From Duganella sp. 1224 (GTDB lineage Bacteria; Pseudomonadota; Gammaproteobacteria; Burkholderiales; Burkholderiaceae_D): DNA of 64,000 nucleotides. Under the pieces are notes generated by a model. The model saw nothing but the letters and a program-made list of their open reading frames with translations, was not told the origin of the DNA and ran no database searches. Every line of letters begins with the position of its first letter. The stretch's first letter is position 1. Below are positions 41,714 through 50,474 of this stretch, piece after piece. Location of the stretch: the NCBI RefSeq assembly GCF_013408245.1, contig NZ_JACBYS010000001.1, positions 992,001 through 1,056,000 of the forward strand, in the 5' to 3' direction. The position numbers were made by a program, and so were the translations under genes.

Positions 41714-44506
41714 TCAGCTAATACGTTTAAGAATTTGAATTTCGGCGACAGTTGCCATTTTTGATGTCAGCAGTTCTGAGCACCCGTTCTTGTCGGTTGT
41801 GCCTTCCATGAAGGTGCCATCCTTCATCCAGATACGATATGGACGGTTTTTCAATAAGTGACCATCGAGATCGGTGAGTACGATGACCTGCGAGGCTTTG
41901 GGTTTATCGATCGGCAATACAGGTATTGGGAGCAGGTCTGCAGGCAAGGGCGGTGTACTGGTGTAGGTGTCGCTACCGCCATCAAACACGTGCTGCGCCC
42001 CCTTGACGGTGAAGTTGCCAGGACAGGCGAACGTAATGTCGCCGCCTTCCAGCGTGATCGACGACTGACCAGCCTGCAGCACGATCTTCTGGTTGGCCTT
42101 GATCTCGATGCTGTCGTTGACCGAGATGACCTTGACCGCCTTGTCCGCCAAGATCTCCAGCTGGTCGGTATGCGCCTGCAGCGATACCGGGCCGTTGGCG
42201 GCGATCGCCTGGATGCCGCCGCTGTGGCTGAAGTAGCCGGCGGCGTGGGCGGCGACCGACGACAACGTGTGCGCCGCCGTGATGTGCATATCGCCTTGCG
42301 TGGTCCAGTGCAGCTGTTCGCCGGCGAACAGCACGGTCGAAGCCGGCGTGGCCCAGTTGATGCTGGCCGGGGCGTCCATCAGCACCAGCGGATCGGCAAA
42401 CTTCTCCACCGGCTGCGCCGCGTCCAGCGTGCGTGCGCCGGGCTGCGCCTTGCTGGCTTCCTGGCCGTTGACCGCGCCGTCGTGCTTGCCTTTGTCCTTG
42501 GGATCGATGCGCGACAGCAGTTCCTGCTGGGCGTTGGCGGCGCTGGCGCTGGTCAGCGCCTGCTGGCGGGTGGCGGCGTCGGCCAGCGTCTTGCCCAACT
42601 CGTGCGCCGCCTTCAGCGCGCGCACCGCTTCTGCCGCGTCCATTTGCGTCGAGGTGACGCCAGCGCCCTGCGCGGGGCGGGCGCTGGTGGTCAGCAGCAC
42701 GCCGTCGCCGCCGCGCACCACGGCCCAGGCGTCGGTGCGCAGTTCGAAGCCCGAGCCGCGATATGCACCGCGTTGTGCCGAGCCGGGCGCTTGCGCGATC
42801 AGGTAGCCGAGGTTGAGCTGGGTGGCGGCGGTGCTGGTGGCCAGCCGCATGCGCACCTGGCCTGGCGTGTCATCCAGCTGCCATTGGTTGTAGCCGCCGC
42901 CGTCGAAGTTGTTGCTGTGGATGCCGGACAGCGTGCCGGCGTGGTTGGCGCCGGAATCCTCGCCGGCGGCGTAGGGCGGCGTGTCCGAACCGGTGTACAG
43001 CTGCGCCACCACCAGCGGCCGGTCCATGTCGTTGTCGATGAAGTCGACCAGCACCTCGGTGCCGATGCGCGGCGTGAATTGCGTGCCCCAGTTGGGACCG
43101 GCGAGCGCCTCGGCCACGCGCACCCAGGTGCCGCTGCTGTCGTCGCCGGGCGCGCTGCCCTTGGCGTCGGTGTCGTGGGCGATGCCGCCGGGATTGGCGC
43201 CCTGGCCGCGCTGCCAGGCGAACTGGATGCGCACCTGGTGGTCGCGGGTGCTGGTGGCCACCGCGTCCGGTACGCCGACCACGATGGCGGTCTGCGGTCC
43301 CAGCGCGGTGGCGGCCTGCGGGGCGGCGATGGCGCGCGGCACGATGGCCACGGCTGCGCGCGCACAGCCGAAGCTGTTGCGGTAGGTGCCGGCCTCGATC
43401 AGGCTGGCCGCCTGCTTGACCTGCGACGTGAAGTTGTTGCGCGCTTCGTGCCGCACCCATAGCACGGTGAAGCGGTTGTCGGCCGCGTAGCGCTCGTGCT
43501 GCGTCAGCGCGAAGGCGTGGCCGGGCGCCAGTTGGCGTGCCGCGCCGGCACCATCGAAGAGTTTGTTATCCAGTTCCAGCGCCTGCAGCATCAGTTGGCT
43601 ATGCTGGTCGGCCGTGTCGCTGGCGCTGGCGATGCGTTCGCCGGCGCCGTCGTACACCGGCAGCGATGGCAGTTCGCCGGCGTCCAGCGCCGATTGTTGT
43701 TCGGCCGCTGGCGCCATCAGTTGCGCCGGATCCCAGCTGCTGATGCTGACGGCGTTGGCCCGCACCTGCCGGCGCGCGGCAAACTGGTCGATGGCGTCGG
43801 CGCTGTCGCTGGCGCGCACGCCGTGGAAGCGGATGTCGGCGCCGCCGGGCATGTCGGGCGCTTTGGCCTGGCTGTCGAAGATCACCAGCTTGTGTTTTGC
43901 CTGGCCGTCGGTGGCGTCGTCGGCGGGCTGGTCGTGTTCGAAGCGCCAGTTCAATCCTTCCGAAGCCAGCAGGCGCTGGAAGAATTCCAGGTCGCTCTCG
44001 CGGTATTGGGTGCAGATGGCGCGCGTGGCCAGCGATTGGGTGACGTCAAATTCGAAGCGCAGTTGCGGGTAGTCGGCCAGCAGCTCGGTGATGATGTCCT
44101 GGACGTTCTTGTCCTGGAAAATGTAACTGTCGCGGCGCAGCCGCAGCAGCGCCAGCGCCGGTTCCAGCAGCAGGCGGTAGCGCGCCGTGCCGCCGTCGGC
44201 GCCCAGCCACGCGGCCTCGGTGCAGATGCCGTGCCAGGCGCGGCGCGCGCCGTCCGCCTGCAGCAGCGTCACCGTCAGTTCCTCGCCGATGAACTGGTTC
44301 AGGTCGAGATCGGTCGAGGTGCTGAGCGCGTCCACCTCGAACGCGTACAGTTCGTTGACGCCCTCGCGGCCGCTGAAGCGCTCGGCCATCAGCGCTTCCG
44401 GCAGCGACGTGTCCTGCGCGCTGGCCAGCGTGATCAACCGCGCGTGCTGGCTCAGTCCGGTGCCAAACAGCCCCAGTGCCGAGGGGATGAGTGATGCAAT
44501 GTCCAT
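41714..44506 (-). CDS. vgrG: T6SS spike protein VgrG/TssI with C-terminal extension
   Basis: VgrG trimerises into the spike at the tip of the Hcp tube. The 930-residue product has the gp27-like part (RFSGREGVNELYAFEVDALS, LAGPNWGTQFTPRIGTEVLV) and the gp5-like OB fold (VVAQLYTGSDTPPY). A DUF2345-type beta region follows (IEIKANQKIVLQAGQSSITL). The last 75 residues or so after this (from PLPADLLPIP) form a separate beta-rich segment with VIVLTDLDGHLLKNRPYRIW, like the transthyretin-type adaptors that hold a cargo effector. It starts right at the tssL stop and is followed by the LysM gene. Confidence 0.94.
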   Translation of the reverse strand: MDIASLIPSALGLFGTGLSQHARLITLASAQDTSLPEALMAERFSGREGVNELYAFEVDALSTSTDLDLNQFIGEELTVTLLQADGARRAWHGICTEAAWLGADGGTARYRLLLEPALALLRLRRDSYIFQDKNVQDIITELLADYPQLRFEFDVTQSLATRAICTQYRESDLEFFQRLLASEGLNWRFEHDQPADDATDGQAKHKLVIFDSQAKAPDMPGGADIRFHGVRASDSADAIDQFAARRQVRANAVSISSWDPAQLMAPAAEQQSALDAGELPSLPVYDGAGERIASASDTADQHSQLMLQALELDNKLFDGAGAARQLAPGHAFALTQHERYAADNRFTVLWVRHEARNNFTSQVKQAASLIEAGTYRNSFGCARAAVAIVPRAIAAPQAATALGPQTAIVVGVPDAVATSTRDHQVRIQFAWQRGQGANPGGIAHDTDAKGSAPGDDSSGTWVRVAEALAGPNWGTQFTPRIGTEVLVDFIDNDMDRPLVVAQLYTGSDTPPYAAGEDSGANHAGTLSGIHSNNFDGGGYNQWQLDDTPGQVRMRLATSTAATQLNLGYLIAQAPGSAQRGAYRGSGFELRTDAWAVVRGGDGVLLTTSARPAQGAGVTSTQMDAAEAVRALKAAHELGKTLADAATRQQALTSASAANAQQELLSRIDPKDKGKHDGAVNGQEASKAQPGARTLDAAQPVEKFADPLVLMDAPASINWATPASTVLFAGEQLHWTTQGDMHITAAHTLSSVAAHAAGYFSHSGGIQAIAANGPVSLQAHTDQLEILADKAVKVISVNDSIEIKANQKIVLQAGQSSITLEGGDITFACPGNFTVKGAQHVFDGGSDTYTSTPPLPADLLPIPVLPIDKPKASQVIVLTDLDGHLLKNRPYRIWMKDGTFMEGTTDKNGCSELLTSKMATVAEIQILKRIS

Positions 44507-45271
44507 TTACGGCAGCGTAATGGTCAGGTTGGCCTGGCGCGGCGCCAGCTTGACGACGTCGTTATAGGCCGCCACCTGGTGTTCGGTGTTGCGGTCGAGC
44601 GAGGTGCGCAGGCCGATGTAGCCGAGCACGCAGATCAGGCCGAACACCGAGCACAACACCCACAGCGGCAGGTCGCTGCGCAGCTTGTGGACGATCTGGT
44701 CCGGCCGCTCGGCGTGCGGCGCAAAGCCGCCGCGCTTGCCTTTCATGTGGGCGATTTCGTCGCCCAGGCGCGCGGTCAGGTAGTTCAGCTTTTCCGAGCC
44801 TTCGAGGATGTAGCGGCCCTGGAAGCCGAGCAGCAGGCACATGTGGAATACCTCCAGCGCCTGCAGGTGGGCGCTGCCGCGCGCGCGCAGCGCTTCCAGC
44901 CGGTGGAAGAAGTTTTCGCCGGCCAGCTGTTCGCCGAACAGCACCAGTTGCAGCGGACGGCGCTCCCAGGCGTCGCGGATGGCGAACGGCGAGCGCAGGA
45001 TGATCTCGTCCACCGCCGCGCAGAAGGCGTACTTGGCGGCGTCGATGTCGTCCGGCGAGGCGCCGTGCTTGCGGGCGGCGCGGCCGAAGTCGTCGAGGAA
45101 CTGCGTCATCTTGCTGGCGAATTCGGCGTTTTCGGCCGGGCCGTTGCCGTTCTTCAGCATGAACAGCGCGTAGAAGCCGTCATACATCAGGTCCAGCAGG
45201 GTTTGCGGCGCGGTGCTGGCCGCTGGCGCCGGCGCGGCGCCCATCAGGGAAGGAGCGGTTACGGTATTCAT
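44507..45271 (-). CDS. tssL: T6SS membrane-complex protein TssL (DotU-type)
   Basis: TssL joins TssM in the trans-envelope complex and docks the baseplate. The 254-residue product has the DotU cytosolic hook domain (LLDLMYDGFYALFML, AKYAFCAAVDEIILRSPFA, RLEALRARGSAHLQALEVFH, CLLLGFQGRYIL). A single C-terminal membrane helix follows (LWVLCSVFGLICVLGYIGL). It lacks a C-terminal OmpA domain, so wall anchoring is probably given by the separate OmpA-like protein encoded at 57.2-58.0 kb. It lies 16 nt after tssK. Confidence 0.95.
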   Translation of the reverse strand: MNTVTAPSLMGAAPAPAASTAPQTLLDLMYDGFYALFMLKNGNGPAENAEFASKMTQFLDDFGRAARKHGASPDDIDAAKYAFCAAVDEIILRSPFAIRDAWERRPLQLVLFGEQLAGENFFHRLEALRARGSAHLQALEVFHMCLLLGFQGRYILEGSEKLNYLTARLGDEIAHMKGKRGGFAPHAERPDQIVHKLRSDLPLWVLCSVFGLICVLGYIGLRTSLDRNTEHQVAAYNDVVKLAPRQANLTITLP

Positions 45272-45287
45272 GGTGCTCTGCCTCGGT

Positions 45288-46619
45288 TCAGGATGTGACG
45301 GCGACCAGGTCCAGATTCAGGTCGTGTATGCCGCCAGGGACGTAAATGGAGATCGATTGGGCCTGCAGCATGCGCTCGTACATCTGGCCCTTGGGCTCGA
45401 TCGAGAAGTACATCGCGTCCGGCCGCACCGGCACGGCGGCCGGCACCTGCGGCGCGTGCTGCAGGCGCACGCCGGGCATGGCCGACAGTACGAATTTGTC
45501 GACGTCGTCCGGCGCGCCGACCTTGAAGCGCAGCGGCACCACGTCCACCAGTTCGGCGGCCGGCATGGCGGCCGAGACGGCGATGTAGAAGGTGGTTTTG
45601 TCGTCGATCTTGCCGGAGTCCAGCATGCCGTGGTGGTAGGACGGCTTGACCTCGCGCAGCGCGATGGCGAAGTAGCGCGACGAGATCACCGTGTCCAGCA
45701 GCTCGCGGATGATCTGGTGCAGCGTGGCGAAGGCGGGGCCGGGGTCGTTGTGCGAGTAGGCCGGCAGGTCGGCCAGGGTCCAGCTTTTCGAGAAGGTCAT
45801 CAGCGCGCCGGCCAGGCCGAGCAGCTGTTCGTACAGCCGTTCCGGGTGCAGCGCCGGGTGCTGGAAGTAGTGCGTCAGCGACGCGTACGCCGAGCTGGCG
45901 GTGTGCAGCAGCCAGAACGAGGACATGTCACCCGAGCGGAATTCGATCACGTGCTTGCTGGGCTCGCGGTGGTGGCCGTACAGCGCGCTGACCTTGGCCT
46001 GCAGCGCGTCGAGCAGGCGGCGCAGTTGCAGGAACAGCAGCGGCGCGCTGCGCACCGACATGCTGGGCGGCACGAAGGACGCGTCCAGCTCGAAGCCGCC
46101 GGTGGCCGCGCGGCGCAGGCACAGCAGCGGGAAGTGGGTGTAGGAATCGCGCGGTTCGAACTCGGACACCAGGCGCAGCGTCTTCTTCAGGTAGCTCAGT
46201 TGCGCGGGGGCGGCGTGGGTGTACAGGTCCGGCGTGTCCTGGTTGTTCTGCTGGTAGCGCACGGCGTGGCTGCTGTCGCCGAAGTTGCCGCCGAACGGTT
46301 TGAAGGCGGGCAGGGCGGCGTAGTAGGTGATGGTCTGTTGCGACTGCGGCAGCTGGCTCAGGTCGACCGGGTCGGGCAGGTCGTCGGCGCCGGGGGCGTC
46401 GTAGAACTCGCCGTCCTGGAAGCGCAGCGACAGTTCCAGCAGGCGCAGGCCGTTGTTGGCCAGCGCGTCGCGGTCCACCTGGATCTGGTTCACGCCCCAG
46501 GCATAGGGGTGCAGCGCTTGCACGCTCTGGTGGAGGCGGTGTTCGTGGTAGCGGTCCTGCTGTTGAAAGTGTTGCGGACGGAGGAAAAGACCTTCGCCCC
46601 AGAGTATTTTGCTGCTCAT
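45288..46619 (-). CDS. tssK: T6SS baseplate protein TssK
   Basis: TssK trimers link the baseplate to TssL and TssM. The 443-residue product starts with the signature ILWGEGLFLRPQHFQQQDRY. Its N-terminal shell domain (HPYAWGVNQIQVDRDALANN) and the C-terminal head ending LQAQSISIYVPGGIHDLNLD are typical. It is the first gene of the minus-strand arm tssK-tssL-vgrG-effector-immunity. The 193-nt gap to the divergent TPR-lipoprotein gene holds the promoters of both arms. Confidence 0.96.
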   Translation of the reverse strand: MSSKILWGEGLFLRPQHFQQQDRYHEHRLHQSVQALHPYAWGVNQIQVDRDALANNGLRLLELSLRFQDGEFYDAPGADDLPDPVDLSQLPQSQQTITYYAALPAFKPFGGNFGDSSHAVRYQQNNQDTPDLYTHAAPAQLSYLKKTLRLVSEFEPRDSYTHFPLLCLRRAATGGFELDASFVPPSMSVRSAPLLFLQLRRLLDALQAKVSALYGHHREPSKHVIEFRSGDMSSFWLLHTASSAYASLTHYFQHPALHPERLYEQLLGLAGALMTFSKSWTLADLPAYSHNDPGPAFATLHQIIRELLDTVISSRYFAIALREVKPSYHHGMLDSGKIDDKTTFYIAVSAAMPAAELVDVVPLRFKVGAPDDVDKFVLSAMPGVRLQHAPQVPAAVPVRPDAMYFSIEPKGQMYERMLQAQSISIYVPGGIHDLNLDLVAVTS

Positions 46620-46705
46620 ACCGTTATCCGTTTTGAAAGTATCAGAACGGTAACATTTCTTTTAAAAAAGAGGCGCACGGATGAGTTTCTACGGTGCGCG
46701 CACGG

Positions 46706-46735
46706 TTGAGTTCAATTGAACGTCGTCAATAATAG
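46706..46735 (+). promoter_or_regulatory. Candidate promoter and palindromic operator between tssK and the TPR-lipoprotein gene
   Basis: TTGAGT at 46706-46711 and ATAATA or TAATAG at 46729-46735 are 17-18 nt apart, an acceptable sigma-70 match for the plus-strand T6SS arm. The perfect 12-bp palindrome GTTCAATTGAAC (46710-46721) lies in the spacer, where a bound repressor would block RNA polymerase. A second possible pair (TTGTTT 46767, TTATAT 46790) would leave a very short leader. Confidence 0.35.
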
Positions 46736-46812
46736 ATTTCTGATAACGTGGCGCCCAGTTGCAGAATTGTTTTTTAAATATTGGTTTATTTATATCGAAA
46801 TCTGAGGTAAGC

Positions 46813-47418
46813 ATGACAACCGTACTCTCCCTTGGCCGCGCCGCGCAACTGGCTGGAGCCATTGTCTCTGTCGTGGCGCTGAGCGCTTGCACCACCACCG
46901 CGCCGGTCACGCCGCCAGTCGCAGCCAAACCCAGTCTTCAATCCATGCTGGCCCAGGCCGGCACCGCGTCCAGCACCGGCCAGAAGGAGCAGGCCGTCAA
47001 GCTGTGGAAGCAGGCGGCGGAAGCCTACCCGGCCGACAAGTCGCCATGGCTGAGTATCGCCCAGACCCGCTATGAAGCCGGCCAGTACGGCGACGCCATC
47101 GTCAACGCCCAGGAAGTGCTGGTGCGCGACCCCAACGATACGCTGGCCAACAGCATCATCGCCATCAGCGGCCTGCGCCTGTCGACCCGCTCGCTGGCCG
47201 ATCTGAGCCGCCAGAACAATCTGTCCGGCTCGATCCGTACCGAGTCGCAGGACCTGGCCAAGCTGCTGCGCGAAAGCCTGGGCGAAACCGTGCTGGTGCC
47301 GCCCGCCGCGCCGGCCGCCGCCCCCACGCCGCCGGCGCGCGGCAAGGTCGCCACCAAGAAAGGCGGCAAGGCCAGGCAGGAAGACAACAGCGCCAATCCG
47401 TTTGACGCCTTGAAATAA
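46813..47418 (+). CDS. T6SS-associated TPR lipoprotein (TagM-like)
   Basis: The 201-residue product has a lipoprotein signal (QLAGAIVSVVALSAC) and then tetratricopeptide-like helices (EQAVKLWKQAAEAYPADKSP, YGDAIVNAQEVLVRDPND). The C-terminus is basic and Pro/Ala-rich. I start at the ATG at 46813 because GAGG lies 5 nt upstream; a TTG at 46759 is in frame. A lipoprotein with TPRs directly before tssB is known in Burkholderia clusters as TagM. It is not TssJ, which is a small beta-sandwich lipoprotein. It is the first gene of the tssB-H operon. Confidence 0.75.
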   Translation: MTTVLSLGRAAQLAGAIVSVVALSACTTTAPVTPPVAAKPSLQSMLAQAGTASSTGQKEQAVKLWKQAAEAYPADKSPWLSIAQTRYEAGQYGDAIVNAQEVLVRDPNDTLANSIIAISGLRLSTRSLADLSRQNNLSGSIRTESQDLAKLLRESLGETVLVPPAAPAAAPTPPARGKVATKKGGKARQEDNSANPFDALK

Positions 47419-47438
47419 CCGAAGAAGGGAATACAGCC

Positions 47439-47951
47439 ATGTCCAAGAGCACCAGCGTGCAGAAGAAACTGCAGAAAATCCGCCCTCCACGGGTGCAGAT
47501 GACCTATGACGTCGAAATCGGCGACGCCATCGAGAACAAGGAACTGCCGTTCGTCATGGGTGTCGTCGGCGATTTCGGCGGCAACTCGGAAGTCGAGCAG
47601 AAGCGCCTGAAGGAGCGCAAGTTCGTCAACGTCGACCGCGACAACTTCGACGAGGTGCTGAAGGGTGTGGAGCCGCGCGCCAACTTCCGCGTCAAGAACG
47701 AACTCGGTGAGGAGGGCGGCGAGTTCGCGGTGGACCTCAAGTTCAAGTCGATGGACGACTTCCGTCCGGAGTCGGTGGTGCAGCAGGTCGAGCCGCTGCG
47801 CAAGCTGCTGGAGGCGCGCACCAAGCTGGCCGACCTGCGCAACAAGCTGGCCGGCAACGACAAGCTGGAAGACATCCTCAACGACGTCCTGCACAGCACC
47901 GAAAAACTGGCTGAGATCAGCCAGCAAAACGCCGACAAGAAGGAGGGCTGA
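47439..47951 (+). CDS. tssB: T6SS contractile sheath small subunit TssB
   Basis: TssB pairs with TssC to form the contractile sheath. The 170-residue product has the family segments SVQKKLQKIRPPRVQMTYDV, KELPFVMGVVGDF and RKFVNVDRDNFDEVLKGVEP. A C-terminal helix (LRNKLAGNDKLEDILNDVLH) follows. It lies 20 nt after the lipoprotein gene and 2 nt before tssC. Confidence 0.97.
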   Translation: MSKSTSVQKKLQKIRPPRVQMTYDVEIGDAIENKELPFVMGVVGDFGGNSEVEQKRLKERKFVNVDRDNFDEVLKGVEPRANFRVKNELGEEGGEFAVDLKFKSMDDFRPESVVQQVEPLRKLLEARTKLADLRNKLAGNDKLEDILNDVLHSTEKLAEISQQNADKKEG

Positions 47952-47953
47952 TC

Positions 47954-49435
47954 ATGTCCGCACAACTGACTCCCGGCGGCGCGCCGGCCGCCACCGAAGT
48001 GGCGCTGCTGGACCAGATCGTCGAGCAAAGCAAGGTGGCCAAGTCCAGCACCGAACATGCGCGCGCCAAGGACCTGATCGCGGAACTGGTCAACCAGGTC
48101 ATGGAGGGCACCGTGGTGGTGTCCGACAACCTGGCCGCCACCATCGATGCCCGCGTGGCGGAACTGGACCGCCTGATTTCCGCGCAGCTGTCGGCCGTGA
48201 TGCACGCGCCGGAATTCCAGAAGCTGGAAAGCAGCTGGACCGGCTTGCACTACCTGGTGAAGAACAGCGCCACCGGCCAGAATCTGAAGATCAAGATGCT
48301 CAACGCCACCAAGAAAGAACTGGTGAAGGACTTCCAGTCGGCGCTGGAGTTCGACCAGAGCACCATGTTCCGCAAGGTCTACGAAGAGGAATTCGGCACC
48401 TTCGGCGGCGCCCCGTTCGGCGCGCTGATCGGCGATTACGAAATCACCCGCCAGCCGGAAGACATGTACTTCATCGAGCAGATGTCGCACGTGGCGGCCG
48501 CCGCGCACGCGCCGTTCATCTCGGCCGCGTCGCCGGAGCTGTTTGGCCTGGAGAGCTACAGTGAGCTGGGCAAGCCGCGCGACCTGTCGAAGGTGTTCGA
48601 CACCGTCGAATACGCGAAATGGAAGTCGTTCCGTGAATCGGAAGACTCGCGCTACGTCGGCCTGACGCTGCCGCGCTTCCTCGGCCGCCTGCCGTTCAAT
48701 CCGGCCGATGGCGCCACCGTCGAGGGCTTCAACTTCGTCGAGGACGTGGACGGCACCGACCACCACAAGTACCTGTGGTGCAACGCCGCCTACGCGTTCG
48801 GCACCAAGCTGACCGCGGCCTTCGAGGACTACGGCTGGTGCGCAGCCATCCGCGGCGTCGAGGGCGGCGGCCTGGTGGAGGACCTGCCGACCCACACCTT
48901 CAAGACCGACGAGGGCGAAGTGGCGCTCAAGTGCCCGACCGAAATCGCCATCACCGACCGCCGCGAGAAAGAGCTGAGCGACCTCGGTTTCATCTCGCTG
49001 GTCCACTGCAAAAACACCGACTATGCCGCCTTCTTCGGCGCCCAGTCGACGCAGAAAGCGAAGAAGTACAACAACGACGCCGCCAACGCCAACGCGGTGC
49101 TGTCGGCGCAGCTGCAGTACATCTTCGCCGTGTCGCGCATCGCGCACTACATGAAGGCCATGATGCGCGACAAGATCGGCAGCTTTGCCGCCGCTTCGAA
49201 CGTGGAAGACTTCCTGAACCGCTGGCTAACCCAGTACGTGCTGCTGGACGATAACGCCAGCCAGGAACAGAAAGCGCAGTTCCCGCTGCGCGAAGCGTCG
49301 GTGCAGGTGTCGGAAGTGCCGGGCCGTCCGGGCGTGTACCGCGCGGTGTCGTTCCTGCGTCCGCACTTCCAGCTTGACGAGCTGTCCGTTTCCCTCCGGT
49401 TGGTCGCGGAGCTTCCGGCATCGACCAAAACCTAA
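47954..49435 (+). CDS. tssC: T6SS contractile sheath large subunit TssC
   Basis: TssC is the large sheath subunit with the ClpV recognition contact. The 493-residue product has SSWTGLHYLVKNSATGQNLK, FGTFGGAPFGALIGDYEI, GLTLPRFLGRLPFNP and the C-terminal LSAQLQYIFAVSRIAHYMKA plus FHFQLDEL-like end (PHFQLDELSVSLRLVAELP). It is full length. hcp follows after 39 nt with its own strong ribosome site GAAAGGA. Confidence 0.97.
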   Translation: MSAQLTPGGAPAATEVALLDQIVEQSKVAKSSTEHARAKDLIAELVNQVMEGTVVVSDNLAATIDARVAELDRLISAQLSAVMHAPEFQKLESSWTGLHYLVKNSATGQNLKIKMLNATKKELVKDFQSALEFDQSTMFRKVYEEEFGTFGGAPFGALIGDYEITRQPEDMYFIEQMSHVAAAAHAPFISAASPELFGLESYSELGKPRDLSKVFDTVEYAKWKSFRESEDSRYVGLTLPRFLGRLPFNPADGATVEGFNFVEDVDGTDHHKYLWCNAAYAFGTKLTAAFEDYGWCAAIRGVEGGGLVEDLPTHTFKTDEGEVALKCPTEIAITDRREKELSDLGFISLVHCKNTDYAAFFGAQSTQKAKKYNNDAANANAVLSAQLQYIFAVSRIAHYMKAMMRDKIGSFAAASNVEDFLNRWLTQYVLLDDNASQEQKAQFPLREASVQVSEVPGRPGVYRAVSFLRPHFQLDELSVSLRLVAELPASTKT

Positions 49436-49474
49436 GTAGTCGCACTAACTCTTTTTTAAACTGAAAGGAATACC

Positions 49475-49966
49475 ATGGCAATCGACGTCTACCTGCAAAT
49501 CGACGGCATCAAAGGCGAATCGGCAGACACCGCCCACAAGGACTGGATCGAAGTCAAATCGGTCCAGTGGGAAGTGCTGCAACCGAAATCGGCCACCGCG
49601 TCGACTGGTGGTGGTCACACCGCCGAACGTACCGAGCACAAAGACATCGTGGTGAGCAAGCTGGCCGACCTGGCCACGCCGCTGCTGCTGCAAAACTGCT
49701 CGTCGGGCAAAACCCTGCCGAAAGCGAAGCTGGAATTCCTGCGCGCCGACGGCAACGGCGACCGCGTGAAGTACTTCGAAATCGAACTGGAAAACGTGCT
49801 GATCTCCAGCGTGGCGCCAGCGGTCGAACCAGGCAACATCCTGACCGAGGACGTGTCGCTGAAGTACTCGAAAGTGAAGTGGAAGTACACCCAGCAGAAG
49901 GTGGGTGGCGGTTCGGGTGGTAACACCTCGGGCGGTTGGGACCTGTCGGCCAACAAGACGGCGTAA
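49475..49966 (+). CDS. hcp: T6SS tube protein Hcp (TssD)
   Basis: Hcp hexamers stack into the inner tube and carry small effectors. The 163-residue product starts MAIDVYLQIDGIKGESADTA and has WIEVKSVQWEV and TEHKDIVVSKLADLATPLLL, typical of the family. The C-terminal Gly/Ser stretch (VGGGSGGNTSGGW) is a short flexible addition. It sits between tssC and tssE. Confidence 0.97.
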   Translation: MAIDVYLQIDGIKGESADTAHKDWIEVKSVQWEVLQPKSATASTGGGHTAERTEHKDIVVSKLADLATPLLLQNCSSGKTLPKAKLEFLRADGNGDRVKYFEIELENVLISSVAPAVEPGNILTEDVSLKYSKVKWKYTQQKVGGGSGGNTSGGWDLSANKTA

Positions 49967-49972
49967 TTTGTC

Positions 49973-50470
49973 ATGAGAGGATTTACTCCGGGCTTGTTCG
50001 ACCGTCTGATGGATGTGCCGGTGAACGGCGCATCCAGCGGCACGGTGTCGCGCCTGTCGATCGAGGACATGAAGGACTCGGTGGCACGCGATCTCGAAGC
50101 GCTGCTGAACACACGCACCGTGATCCCGGAGGAAGTCCTGAAACGCTTTCCGGAGTGCGGCCGGTCGATTGCGACCTATGGCCTGAATGACTTTGCCGGC
50201 CTGTCGCTGTCGAGCACAGACGACCGTGCCTTCATCTGCCGCAGTCTGGAAAGGGCGATCGCCCGCCACGAGCCACGCCTGCGCAATGTGCAGGCGTCGC
50301 TGGAGTTGCGGGCGGACGCCGTCAACCGTTTGAACTTTGCCATTACCGCGCTGCTGGTCGTCAACAGCGCGCACGAGCCGGTCAATTTTGACGCGGTCCT
50401 GCAGCCCTCAAGCCTGCAGTACACCATCAGCAAGGCGCGCCGCGTGAGCGCGACACCGCTGGGAGCCTGA
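49973..50470 (+). CDS. tssE: T6SS baseplate protein TssE
   Basis: TssE is the gp25-like baseplate wedge protein. The 165-residue product has the gp25 core with SVARDLEALLNTRTVIPEEV, SIATYGLNDFAGLSLSS and ALERAIARHEPRLRNVQ-like (SLERAIARHEPRLRNVQASL). It starts 6 nt after hcp and ends 4 nt before tssF. Confidence 0.95.
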   Translation: MRGFTPGLFDRLMDVPVNGASSGTVSRLSIEDMKDSVARDLEALLNTRTVIPEEVLKRFPECGRSIATYGLNDFAGLSLSSTDDRAFICRSLERAIARHEPRLRNVQASLELRADAVNRLNFAITALLVVNSAHEPVNFDAVLQPSSLQYTISKARRVSATPLGA

Positions 50471-50474
50471 GATC

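Noticed and set aside
46813-47418. TssJ
   Set aside because: It is a lipoprotein near tssK, but it is made of TPR helices, not the small beta sandwich of TssJ.
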